Source: Caldilineaceae bacterium
Lineage (GTDB): Bacteria; Chloroflexota; Anaerolineae; Caldilineales; Caldilineaceae
Length of the DNA: 64,000 nt
Direction of reading: 5' to 3'
Assembly (NCBI GenBank): GCA_020634755.1
Contig: JACKBC010000029.1
Coordinates: forward strand, 1 to 64,000
Below are positions 37,575 through 46,440 of this stretch, piece by piece. The first letter of the stretch is position 1, and every line of letters begins with the position of its first letter. The position numbers and the translations under genes were made by a program. The notes below the pieces were generated by a model. The model ran no database searches, was not told the origin of the DNA, and worked only from the letters and a program-made list of their open reading frames with translations.

Positions 37575-37768
37575 GGGGTCTCCTTTTGAAATGTTTCAAT
37601 TTTCCTGCACAATACGACATAGCTCGACGAGATAGCTCGACGACATAGCTTAGTTCTGCCGCGAGTAAAGCGGATATGCGGCCTTGCCGCTTGGGTACTT
37701 TCGCGTAAAAGCCTCAGCAAGCGAAGGCTGCGCGCTGGGCAACCCGGTGGCGCTGCGTAAGGCGTGTC

Positions 37769-37812
37769 AAAAAAAACAGCGCAGCCTTATTTACAAGTGC
37801 AAAGGTGCGCTG
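37769..37812 (-). terminator. rho-independent terminator of tRNA-Arg
   Basis: On the minus strand CAGCGCA pairs with TGCGCTG and is followed by eight T. It lies 7 nt beyond the 3' end of the tRNA. Confidence 0.85.
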
Positions 37813-37818
37813 TTTGTG

Positions 37819-37892
37819 TACCCCAGGTAGGATTCGAACCCACGACCCTCTGATCCGAAGTCAGATGCTCTAATCCACTGAGCTACTGGGGC
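37819..37892 (-). tRNA. tRNA-Arg(UCG)
   Basis: The minus strand folds as a full cloverleaf: acceptor GCCCCAG/CTGGGGT, D arm AGCTC...GAGC, anticodon arm TCTGA-CTTCGGA-TCAGA with anticodon TCG, and T arm with GGTTCGAATCC. The discriminator is A. CCA is not encoded (CAC follows). It reads CGA codons and possibly other CGN codons. Confidence 0.95.
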
Positions 37893-37910
37893 AAACTCTA
37901 TCTGTTGCCT

Positions 37911-37999
37911 ATTTGGTACACCGCAACGGTGTTGGCGATACAGGCATCGACCTCGATTGATGAATCCAGCCAGCCGTTTGCCATTGCGATCTACTAATA
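37911..37999 (+). repeat. dispersed repeat, family C copy 2
   Basis: It begins ATTTGGTACACCGCAACG and ends GCGATCTACTAAT, like 36564-36654. It lies just upstream of the tRNA. The remaining 318 bp to the next gene show no gene or strong hairpin. Confidence 0.8.
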
Positions 38000-38317
38000 T
38001 TGGCCACAGTATAACACACTGGTTGCGCTTTGGGCAAGCACCAATCGACCCATCAATAGACCACTGTGCAGCGCCATGGCCAGAAGGCAATTGGTGCGCT
38101 CGCCTTGCCCTTGTTAGAGGCAGCTTTTACACCCACTTTTTATATCTGCAGTTGGGCTACAACCCCTGCCAAAAGATGACATAATGTTGTGTAATATGTT
38201 GTGCAATTCACTAAATCATTCTACAATGTTGATACGCTCAGAGAGGGGAATTTGGATTTCGAGCTGGCAATATAGCTGATTCATGTAGCGGATTTTGATG
38301 TAGAGGCAGCGGTATAG

Positions 38318-39055
38318 ATGGACAATTTACTTGCAGCAACCGACGAGCAATGGTCTCCCTCCAAACGCAATAAGCTGTTTGCTTGGGGCACCCATTTTTT
38401 TACAGCCAGCGGCGCCATATGGGGCTTTCTGGCCATTCTGGCTATTACGCACCAACAATGGCTGGCGGCCTTTGTGTGGATGGCGGCGGCCACGTTTGTG
38501 GATTCGTTTGATGGCTTGCTGGCGCGGCGGGCGCGCGTCAAAGAAGTGGTGCCGCAATTTGATGGCGCCCTGCTGGACAACATGATCGACTATTTGAATT
38601 ATGTGATTATTCCCGCCTTTTTCATCTACAAGGCGGATTTTTTGCCGCCTCGCTTTGCGCTCTTTGGCGTATGTTGCATTATGATCTCATCGGCCTATCA
38701 ATTTTGTCAGGATGATGCCAAAACAGACGATCACTATTTCAAGGGCTTCCCCTCATATTGGAACATTTTGGCCTTCTATCTGCTCTTTCTGGGGCTGTCA
38801 CCGTGGGTCAACTGGATTATCACCGTGGGTCTGGCCATTTTGGTCTTTGTACCCATCAAATATGTCTATCCTTCGCGCACCGAGCAATTTCAGAGGGTCA
38901 CCATGATCATGTCGCTGCTGTGGGGGATAATTTGCATTACAATGCTCGCCCAATATCCCAACGAGGATAAGCGGCTGGTCTGGCTCTCGCTGATTTTTGC
39001 CGTCTACTACATTGCCATTAGCCTGCACGCCACTTTTACGCGGCGCGAGAGTTGA
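38318..39055 (+). CDS. pcs: CDP-alcohol phosphatidyltransferase, phosphatidylcholine synthase-like
   Basis: A 245-residue inner-membrane enzyme with about seven hydrophobic segments. The CDP-alcohol motif is VDSFDGLLARRARV...GALLDNMID, with the Asp residues that bind metal. The extended spacing and the DNMIDYLNYVIIPAFFIY context match phosphatidylcholine synthase, which joins CDP-diacylglycerol to free choline. Phosphatidylserine synthase is the main alternative. No strong ribosome site is seen; a GAGG lies 13 nt upstream. Confidence 0.8.
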   Translation: MDNLLAATDEQWSPSKRNKLFAWGTHFFTASGAIWGFLAILAITHQQWLAAFVWMAAATFVDSFDGLLARRARVKEVVPQFDGALLDNMIDYLNYVIIPAFFIYKADFLPPRFALFGVCCIMISSAYQFCQDDAKTDDHYFKGFPSYWNILAFYLLFLGLSPWVNWIITVGLAILVFVPIKYVYPSRTEQFQRVTMIMSLLWGIICITMLAQYPNEDKRLVWLSLIFAVYYIAISLHATFTRRES

Positions 39056-39214
39056 TGTAGGGCGGGCATCCCTACCTACATAAATGGGCATGAGCTGTAC
39101 GATTCGCTACAGTTTTTGTAGCGAAAGCTGATTACACTGGTTGCAAACAATTGCGCAACCAAATCCTTCTGAAAATAGATCGGGTGATCCCGGTCGGCAA
39201 GCTGGAGAATAAAA

Positions 39215-40276
<1,062 letters not shown>

Positions 40277-40312
40277 GATAGAAGGCCGCTCCTCCCCCTT
40301 CCCGCACTTTGT

Positions 40313-40360
40313 GCCCCGTTCCCCCTCCTCTCCACATGCGGAGAGGAGGGGGAACGGGGC
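40313..40360. terminator. 21-bp perfect inverted repeat after trxB
   Basis: GCCCCGTTCCCCCTCCTCTCC and its exact complement flank a 6-nt loop. There is no T-tract, so it may be a REP-type element that also blocks transcription between trxB and murJ. Confidence 0.6.
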
Positions 40361-40418
40361 TTTCTCCCTCCAATTACCCACTCAACCCTTTCCTCGCTCC
40401 CCTGCCCACCCCATCCTG

Positions 40419-40427
40419 TGCTACAAT
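40419..40427 (+). promoter_or_regulatory. extended -10 promoter, leaderless murJ
   Basis: TGCTACAAT (TGn plus TACAAT) ends 7 nt before the murJ ATG. Transcription should start at or within a base or two of the ATG. No Shine-Dalgarno sequence is present, which fits a leaderless mRNA. Confidence 0.55.
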
Positions 40428-40434
40428 TCTGCGC

Positions 40435-42036
40435 ATGGCCGATACAACCCTTCCGCAAGAGATACAAAGCGAACCCAACCCCAGCCTGGCGCGCAATGCC
40501 GGTTTAATTTCATTGGGCAACGTAGCCAGTCGAGTGCTGGGGCTATTGCGCGAGATGGTGATCGCGACCTGGTTTGGCGCCACGGGTGAGGTGAGCGCGT
40601 TTCGCGTGGCCAGCCTGGCCCCCACCATTGTGTACGACTTTTTGATTGGCGGCATGTTGAGCGCGGCGCTGGTGCCCACCCTGAGCGAGTATATTCAGCC
40701 GGCGCGGCGTGGTGAATTTGTGCGCGTAATCAGCATGGTCATCAGCCTATTTGTGGTGCTGCTGGCGCTCTTGCTGCTTGTGCTAGAACTGCTGGCGCCG
40801 CAGGTGGCAACGCTCATGGCAAGCGGCTTTGACAAGTGGGACCCAACGCTGCTGCCGCTCACCGTGCGCATGATCCGGCTGATCCTGCCGGCTATCTGGT
40901 TTTTTGGCATGGCGGGCGTGCTCACCGGCATTCTTTATGCATTGCAGCGCTTTACATTTCCGGCTCTTTCCAGCGCAGTCTACAACCTGGGCATTATTGT
41001 GGCCGCGCCGCTGCTGGCTGGCCGCTTTGGCGTTACTAGTCTGGTCGTAGGCATTTTATTGGGCAGCCTGGCTCAATTTGCCATGATGGCCTGGGATTTG
41101 CGTCATTGGTTGCGTACGGTGGGCCACGCCATGCGCTTTCAGTTTGATTGGCATCATCCGGCCCTGCGTAAAATTGTGGTGCTCTATATTCCCATTGCGG
41201 GCATCGAGCTGGTTTCTTCTTTTCAGGTGGGCCTGGACCGGCGGCTGGCCAGTGGCTCTGGCGAACGGAGCATTGCCTGGATGCAAAATGCCACTACCTT
41301 GCAACAACTGCCGCTGGGGCTGATCAGCGTAGCAATTGCGCTGGCGGCTCTGCCGCGCTTGAGCCAACACTTTGCCAATCACAACGAAGCCGCCTATCGC
41401 GCCACCTTGGGACGTGGGCTGCGCACGGTGTTGTTGCTCATCGCCCCAGCTGCCGTAGGGCTCTATTTGCTGGGCGAACCGATTACGCGGCTCATCTTTG
41501 AGCACGGTCTTTTTCTGCCCACCGATACGGCGCAGGTGGTGTCGGCACTGCACATTTATCTGGTTGGCATGCTCTTTGCCGCCATTGACTTCCCGCTCAA
41601 CTATGCCTTTTATGCCCGCAACAATACGTTGGGGCCGGCCCTGGTTGGTGTGCTCAGCGTGGGCGTTTACGTGGTGGTGGCCTTTGCCTTGCTAGACAGC
41701 TTGGGCTATCACGGCCTGATCTGGGCCGACTCGGCCAAACAGGCGTCGCACGCTCTGGTCATGCTACTGTTGCTCACTTGGCGCGTGGGGCGGCTCAATG
41801 CGCGCACGCTGACCAGCGGCTTGGCCATTCTGGCCGCGGCAGTGGGCATGGCTGCGGTGCTCTATGTGGTGCGTCTCTTTTTGCAGCCGCAACTGCCGCT
41901 CAACCTGTTGGGCGATCTGCTCAACCTGGCCATTAGCGGCAGCGTGGGCGTGCTGGTGTATGCGTTTTTGCTCCAACAATTGGGCGTGCGTGAATTGCAG
42001 GATGTGGTGCGCATGGTTGTGGCGCGGCTGCGGTAG
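40435..42036 (+). CDS. murJ: lipid II flippase MurJ
   Basis: A 533-residue MOP-superfamily transporter with about 14 membrane segments. It flips lipid II for peptidoglycan synthesis. Typical MviN/MurJ features: NVASRVLGLLREMVIATWFG with conserved Arg, AFRVASLAPTIVYDFLIGGMLSAALVPT, and FYARNNT later in the protein. The ATG at 40435 is chosen because the family starts here and a promoter ends 7 nt upstream; the frame upstream runs through a hairpin. Confidence 0.92.
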   Translation: MADTTLPQEIQSEPNPSLARNAGLISLGNVASRVLGLLREMVIATWFGATGEVSAFRVASLAPTIVYDFLIGGMLSAALVPTLSEYIQPARRGEFVRVISMVISLFVVLLALLLLVLELLAPQVATLMASGFDKWDPTLLPLTVRMIRLILPAIWFFGMAGVLTGILYALQRFTFPALSSAVYNLGIIVAAPLLAGRFGVTSLVVGILLGSLAQFAMMAWDLRHWLRTVGHAMRFQFDWHHPALRKIVVLYIPIAGIELVSSFQVGLDRRLASGSGERSIAWMQNATTLQQLPLGLISVAIALAALPRLSQHFANHNEAAYRATLGRGLRTVLLLIAPAAVGLYLLGEPITRLIFEHGLFLPTDTAQVVSALHIYLVGMLFAAIDFPLNYAFYARNNTLGPALVGVLSVGVYVVVAFALLDSLGYHGLIWADSAKQASHALVMLLLLTWRVGRLNARTLTSGLAILAAAVGMAAVLYVVRLFLQPQLPLNLLGDLLNLAISGSVGVLVYAFLLQQLGVRELQDVVRMVVARLR

Positions 42037-42048
42037 AGCCACGGCCTA

Positions 42049-42204
42049 GGCCACGCCCGCTTTCTCGACTATGCGGCGGACGAGTTGAACTTTCTGCAAA
42101 AGGTGGGCGGGGACTATGTCTTTATCCACTGCTATTTGCTGGAACACTTTGCCAAGATCGCGGTGGAGCGGGGGTATAATGAGGGAGAGAAGCGGGGTGA
42201 ATAG
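42049..42204 (+). pseudogene. remnant of a NACHT/NB-ARC-type protein C-terminus
   Basis: About 50 codons without a start read LGHARFLDYAADELNFLQKV, then GGDYVFIHCYLLEHFAKI, ending at a TAG. The F-L-x-K-V-G-G-x-Y-x-F-I-H-x-x-L-L-E-x-F pattern matches the end of the NACHT ATPase proteins common in Chloroflexi and cyanobacteria. It lies between murJ and a toxin-antitoxin pair, a typical place for decayed genes. Confidence 0.4.
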
Positions 42205-42237
42205 AGTGGCGATTTTCCGTTGATTTGGGGCCGGCTG

Positions 42238-42246
42238 TGGTATACT
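42238..42246 (+). promoter_or_regulatory. extended -10 promoter of the PIN pair
   Basis: TGGTATACT (TGn plus TATACT) lies 41 nt before the first ATG. TTGATT lies 15 bp upstream of the -10 and could act as a weak -35. Confidence 0.5.
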
Positions 42247-42287
42247 CTGCGTGGACCCATTAGTCCCAGTACATGAAAGGATAACGG

Positions 42288-42560
42288 ATGATGACAACCT
42301 ACTTTGGAACAGTTGAAGCCGACCATACGGTCAAAGTGTCTACCGATTTGCCGGTTGGCGAGCGCGTTATGATTGTCCAAATACCGTCAATGGAAGCGCT
42401 AATGCACGACTCAGAACGCCAACGGCGTTTTGCGGCCACCCGCGACGCGCTGCAGAAAGCAGTCGGCAACGGGTATCCTCCATCTTCGCTTTCTGATGAG
42501 GAAATTGTCGCTCTGGTTAAGCGCGCGCGACGCGCTACCTCTGCGTCATCGTCAGCATGA
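42288..42560 (+). CDS. putative antitoxin of a PIN toxin
   Basis: A 90-residue protein with a beta-strand-rich N-terminus (TYFGTVEADHTVKVSTDLPVG) and a charged helical C-terminus with SLSDEEIVALVKRARRA. It looks like small AbrB-like or MraZ-like antitoxins that precede PIN genes, but no family is certain. An ATG three bases on is an equal start. It overlaps the toxin gene by 4 nt (ATGA). Confidence 0.7.
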   Translation: MMTTYFGTVEADHTVKVSTDLPVGERVMIVQIPSMEALMHDSERQRRFAATRDALQKAVGNGYPPSSLSDEEIVALVKRARRATSASSSA

Positions 42561-42985
42561 GAATCGTGCTTGACACGAATCAATTAGTGGCTGCATTGGT
42601 GCGGCCGCCTGAGTTGGCCACGTTCCTCATGGCTTGGGCATCAGCGCGTTTTACCGTCATTGCTTCCCAAGCATTGGTGGATGAATACCTTCGCGTATTA
42701 GATTATCCTGAGATTTCAACGCTAATTCCCGCCGAGCTTCGGCGTACGTTTCACACCCATCTACTTCACGACATAGAACTTGTTGAGCCGGCAGAAACGT
42801 CTCCTATCTGCCGAGATCCCGATGACGACAAAGTGATCGCTGCTGCTATATATGGCTTGGTCGATTATTTGGTTACGGTCGATAAGGATCTTCTCACCCA
42901 TGACATTGTCACTATGCTGAGCAGACTCGGCATCAAAATTATCTCCGGCGATGCCTTGATTTACCTTCTCGACCAGTCGCATTGA
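42557..42985 (+). CDS. PIN-family ribonuclease toxin component
   Basis: A 142-residue PIN domain of the COG1569 type. The first Asp is in VLDTNQLVAAL, the Glu in ALVDEYLRVLDYPE, and the later acidic cluster in CRDPDDDKVIAAAIYG, with VTVDKDLL after it. The set is complete, so nuclease activity is likely. It is coupled to the upstream small gene. Confidence 0.88.
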   Translation: MRIVLDTNQLVAALVRPPELATFLMAWASARFTVIASQALVDEYLRVLDYPEISTLIPAELRRTFHTHLLHDIELVEPAETSPICRDPDDDKVIAAAIYGLVDYLVTVDKDLLTHDIVTMLSRLGIKIISGDALIYLLDQSH

Positions 42986-43000
42986 CCTTTTGCTCTCCGA

Positions 43001-43029
43001 TTGAACTATTTCCCCATTTTAAGTATAAT
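43001..43029 (+). promoter_or_regulatory. promoter of the tandem AfsR-type regulators
   Basis: TTGAAC and TATAAT are separated by exactly 17 bp. Transcription should start near 43036, giving a leader of about 65 nt. Confidence 0.75.
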
Positions 43030-43100
43030 TTGACCACAGCGCGTATTTCATCCATTCAATCGCACCAGTTTTGCCCAGTTGACGTTCATCCAGCAACCTG

Positions 43101-46100
43101 ATGTCCAAACTCAAACTTTATCTTTTCGGCGCCCCCCGCATTGAGCTAGATAACAGTCCGGTGGTTTTGGCGCGTCGCAAACCTATGGCGTTGCTGGCCT
43201 ATTTATTGGTGACCCGGCAGCCGCAGCGTCGCGACACGCTGGCCACTCTCTTCTGGCCCGAGCTGGGGCAGAGCGCCGCCCGGGCCGCGCTGCGCCGTGA
43301 TCTACACATGTTGAATAGCGCTATCGGTGCAGAATGGCTCAACAGCGCGCGCGACGAAATTTCCCGCAATGTCGATGATATTTCGCACAATGGCGATGCC
43401 GCGCTTTGGATCGATGTGGAGCAGTTTCAGCAACTGGCCGATGCGTGTGCAGCGCATCACCCCGCGGGCGCGGCGCTGTGCCCGCACTGCATAGAGGCGC
43501 TGACCGCGGCCGCGACGCTTTACCAGGGTGATTTTCTAGACGGACTCACGCTGGCTGATTGCCCCGATTTTGACCAGTGGCGCGCCTTTCAGGCGGAGAC
43601 GCTGCGCCATACGTTTGGCAGCATGATGCAAAAGCTGGTGCAAGCTAACGAGGCGCACGGCGCGTACGCCGAAGCACTTGCGCTGGCCCGGCGCTGGCTG
43701 GCCGCTGACCACAGCCATGAGCCAATCCATTGCACGCTCATGCGCCTTTTTGCGCTAGCTGGCCAACCAGCGGCCGCTCTGCGTCAATATGAAGAGTGCG
43801 TGCAGGTGTTGCGCGATGAATTGGGCGTCGCCCCCACGGACGAAACTGTGGCATTGTGTGAAGCAATCCGCACGCGCCAGTTTCCTGACAAGGGAACAAG
43901 CGGACAAGGGGACATGGCACGCTTAGAACCCTCGGTCACTCGGACACCCAGTCATCCTGTCACCTCTTCATCCGCTCCCCGCCACAACTTGCCCGCGCAA
44001 ACTACGAGCTTCCTGGGGCGACAGGAAGAAGCCGAGGCCATCCGCCAGCTGCTTTTGGCGCAGGACGAGTGCCGGCTGTTGACGCTGATTGGGCCGGGCG
44101 GGATTGGCAAGACGCGGCTGGCGCTGAATGTGGCCCAAGCGCTGGTGGCGGATGCTCCGGCTGCGCTGGCGGATGGCGTCTATTTTGTGCCGCTGGCGGC
44201 GGTGAGCGATGCCGCCGACATGGTGGGCGCAATAGCCAATGCGGTGGGCTATGCTTTCCGCGGCGGCGACGAGCCGCAGACGCAGCTTGCCCACTATTTG
44301 CGCAGTAAAAAGCTGCTGTTGGTGGTCGATAACCTGGAGCACCTTTTGGATGGCGCGCCGCTCTTAATGGCGCTGCTCGTGGCCGCACCGGAACTGCTGC
44401 TGCTGGCTACGTCGCGAGAGGCGCTGGGGGTGCCTGCTGAATGGCTCTATCCGCTGGGCGGGTTGACTCCGCCGCTGCCCACCGATTCACTGCCTGCTCT
44501 GGCCGATAATGCGGCGGTGCAGCTTTTTGTACAGCGGGCGCAGCGGGCCTCGGCAGGCTTTGCCCTGGGCGCCGCAAACGCCGCGCATGTGGCGCGCATC
44601 TGTCGCCTGGTCAATGGGATGCCGCTGGGGCTGGAGCTGGCCGCGGCCTGGGTCAACACGTTGGGCGTCGATGAAATTGCCGATGAAATCATGGCCAATA
44701 TCGATATTTTGGCCTCAGATCTGCGCAATATTCCCGCACGCCATCGCAGTTTGCGGGCTGTCTTTGAGCAGACCTGGGCGCGTCTGGCCCAGGCAGAGCA
44801 GCAAACGCTGCGGCGTTTATCTATCTTCCGCGGTCCTTTTACGCGTGAGGCCGCTCAAGAAGTGGCGGATGTCTCACTGCTGGACATCTCGATTCTGGTC
44901 GATAAATCGCTCTGTCGCCGTCAAGCGGCGCGTTTTGATATTCACGAATTGTTACGCCAGTTTGCCTTTGAGCGCCTGGCTGAAGATGAAAAAGCGGCCA
45001 TGTTGATGCAGCACAGCCGCTATTTTGGGCAGTTGTTGGAGAGCCAGCAGCAGGCCATTTCGACCGCGGCTGAACCGGCGATGTTACAGGCTGTGACCGA
45101 TGATTACGACAACATTTTGGCCGCGTGGCGATATCAAATCGAAAGAATGGGGCGCGCCGCTGAGATAGCTGATATAGAAGAGCGCGCCGCGCTGCTTGAA
45201 CGCTATGTGCCGGTGTTGATGGCCTATTTTGACCGCCGCTCGCTCTTCTGGGAGGGTCAACGTATTTTTCAACAAGCGTTGGTTGCTTTACAAAGAACAA
45301 AGGCGCCGCAGGCCAATGCGCCTTTGTCGCTGCAACGCCTTTCTTTTGAGATTCAGATTGCCCAGGCGGACGTGGGGCTGCATCTGGGGCGCGTTTATGA
45401 GGCCAAGGAATCGCTTTACACGCTTTTGCCGCAATTGCGCGCCCTGGATAGTCCGCCGCAACTGGCGGCGGCATTGACCATATTGGGACCGGCCCATTTG
45501 CGCGCCGGTGAATACGAGGCGTCGGCCCAATGCTTGCTCGAAGCAGTGTCGCTTTATGAACAGATGGGGCTACGGCTGGAGAGCACCGTGCCGCTGATCA
45601 ATCTGGGGTTGCTCTCGTCGCGGCAGGAAATGTATGATCAGTCGCGCCAATATTATCAACGGGCCGTCGCAATTTATACAGACGTGGGGTATACGCTGGG
45701 GCTGATCCGCTGTCTTAGTAACTTGGGTTCCACCTATCCCGGCAAAGCCAGCGTGACGCAAGCTGTGGCCTATTACGAGCAGGCTTATCAAATTGCGGTG
45801 GAAAGCAATAACCAATTTTGGCTTGGCATCATTCTCAGCAATATGGGGGATTGTGCATTTGTGGCTGGCGATCCATACGAAGCCAAAACAAAGTTCGCCG
45901 CCGGGCTGGCCATTTTCCGTGAATTGGGCGAAATGCGCTGGGTCACGGTGGCGCTGGCCGATTCGAGCTTTGTGTACATTGCGCTGGGGGAACTATCGAC
46001 CGCAGCCGCTCATCTGGGCGAATCGCTGGCCCTGGTGCTGCAACATCAGCTGGTGGTCGACGGCATTCAGGCGCTGACGGCGAGCGCGTTGGTCTTGCAG

Positions 46101-46319
46101 CAGTGGGGCCAATGGGAGCCTGCCGCGGCCATTGCCGCCCATGTGCTGGCCGATGAGCGAACGCGCCGCGGGGCGCGTCAACATTGCCATGCGCTCTTGC
46201 AAGCGGCGGCGGATATTATGCCCACCGCTGCTTGGGACGCGGCCCAATTTTGCGGCCGCAGCACGCCTTTTACGCAGATGGTGCAAAGCACAATCGAGAT
46301 ATTGGCCAGAGAAAAATAG
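43101..46319 (+). CDS. AfsR/SARP-family regulator: winged helix, BTAD, NB-ARC, TPR
   Basis: A 1072-residue predicted activator. The SARP winged helix (KLKLYLFGAPRIEL, LRRDLHMLNSAIG) and BTAD domain take residues 1-270. After a Ser/Thr/Pro linker comes an NB-ARC ATPase: Walker A IGPGGIGKT, Walker B LLLVVDNLEHL, LLATSREAL, and the GMPLGLELAAAW motif. A winged helix (LRRLSIFRGPFTREAAQEV) and a TPR array end the protein. It has no clear Shine-Dalgarno sequence. It is followed at 121 bp by a close paralogue. Targets unknown. Confidence 0.9.
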   Translation: MSKLKLYLFGAPRIELDNSPVVLARRKPMALLAYLLVTRQPQRRDTLATLFWPELGQSAARAALRRDLHMLNSAIGAEWLNSARDEISRNVDDISHNGDAALWIDVEQFQQLADACAAHHPAGAALCPHCIEALTAAATLYQGDFLDGLTLADCPDFDQWRAFQAETLRHTFGSMMQKLVQANEAHGAYAEALALARRWLAADHSHEPIHCTLMRLFALAGQPAAALRQYEECVQVLRDELGVAPTDETVALCEAIRTRQFPDKGTSGQGDMARLEPSVTRTPSHPVTSSSAPRHNLPAQTTSFLGRQEEAEAIRQLLLAQDECRLLTLIGPGGIGKTRLALNVAQALVADAPAALADGVYFVPLAAVSDAADMVGAIANAVGYAFRGGDEPQTQLAHYLRSKKLLLVVDNLEHLLDGAPLLMALLVAAPELLLLATSREALGVPAEWLYPLGGLTPPLPTDSLPALADNAAVQLFVQRAQRASAGFALGAANAAHVARICRLVNGMPLGLELAAAWVNTLGVDEIADEIMANIDILASDLRNIPARHRSLRAVFEQTWARLAQAEQQTLRRLSIFRGPFTREAAQEVADVSLLDISILVDKSLCRRQAARFDIHELLRQFAFERLAEDEKAAMLMQHSRYFGQLLESQQQAISTAAEPAMLQAVTDDYDNILAAWRYQIERMGRAAEIADIEERAALLERYVPVLMAYFDRRSLFWEGQRIFQQALVALQRTKAPQANAPLSLQRLSFEIQIAQADVGLHLGRVYEAKESLYTLLPQLRALDSPPQLAAALTILGPAHLRAGEYEASAQCLLEAVSLYEQMGLRLESTVPLINLGLLSSRQEMYDQSRQYYQRAVAIYTDVGYTLGLIRCLSNLGSTYPGKASVTQAVAYYEQAYQIAVESNNQFWLGIILSNMGDCAFVAGDPYEAKTKFAAGLAIFRELGEMRWVTVALADSSFVYIALGELSTAAAHLGESLALVLQHQLVVDGIQALTASALVLQQWGQWEPAAAIAAHVLADERTRRGARQHCHALLQAAADIMPTAAWDAAQFCGRSTPFTQMVQSTIEILAREK

Positions 46320-46336
46320 CTTCTCTCGTGCCCCAA

Positions 46337-46367
46337 CAGGATTTGCGCAAGCCTTGCGTAAATCCTG
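46337..46367 (+). terminator. hairpin between the tandem regulators
   Basis: CAGGATTTGCGCAAG pairs with CTTGCGTAAATCCTG with one mismatch. No T-tract follows. The GCTTGCGTAA core also resembles an end of repeat family A. Confidence 0.5.
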
Positions 46368-46440
46368 CCGAATGCGGACTGGTTCGCTGGTGGCAATCCA
46401 CAGGCGCCGTGTAAGTTGTTCCAAGTAGAAATTTCAAATT

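Noticed and set aside
37769..37999. Integration site at tRNA-Arg
   Set aside because: No integrase gene or copy of the tRNA end was seen nearby; the flanking repeats do not overlap the tRNA.
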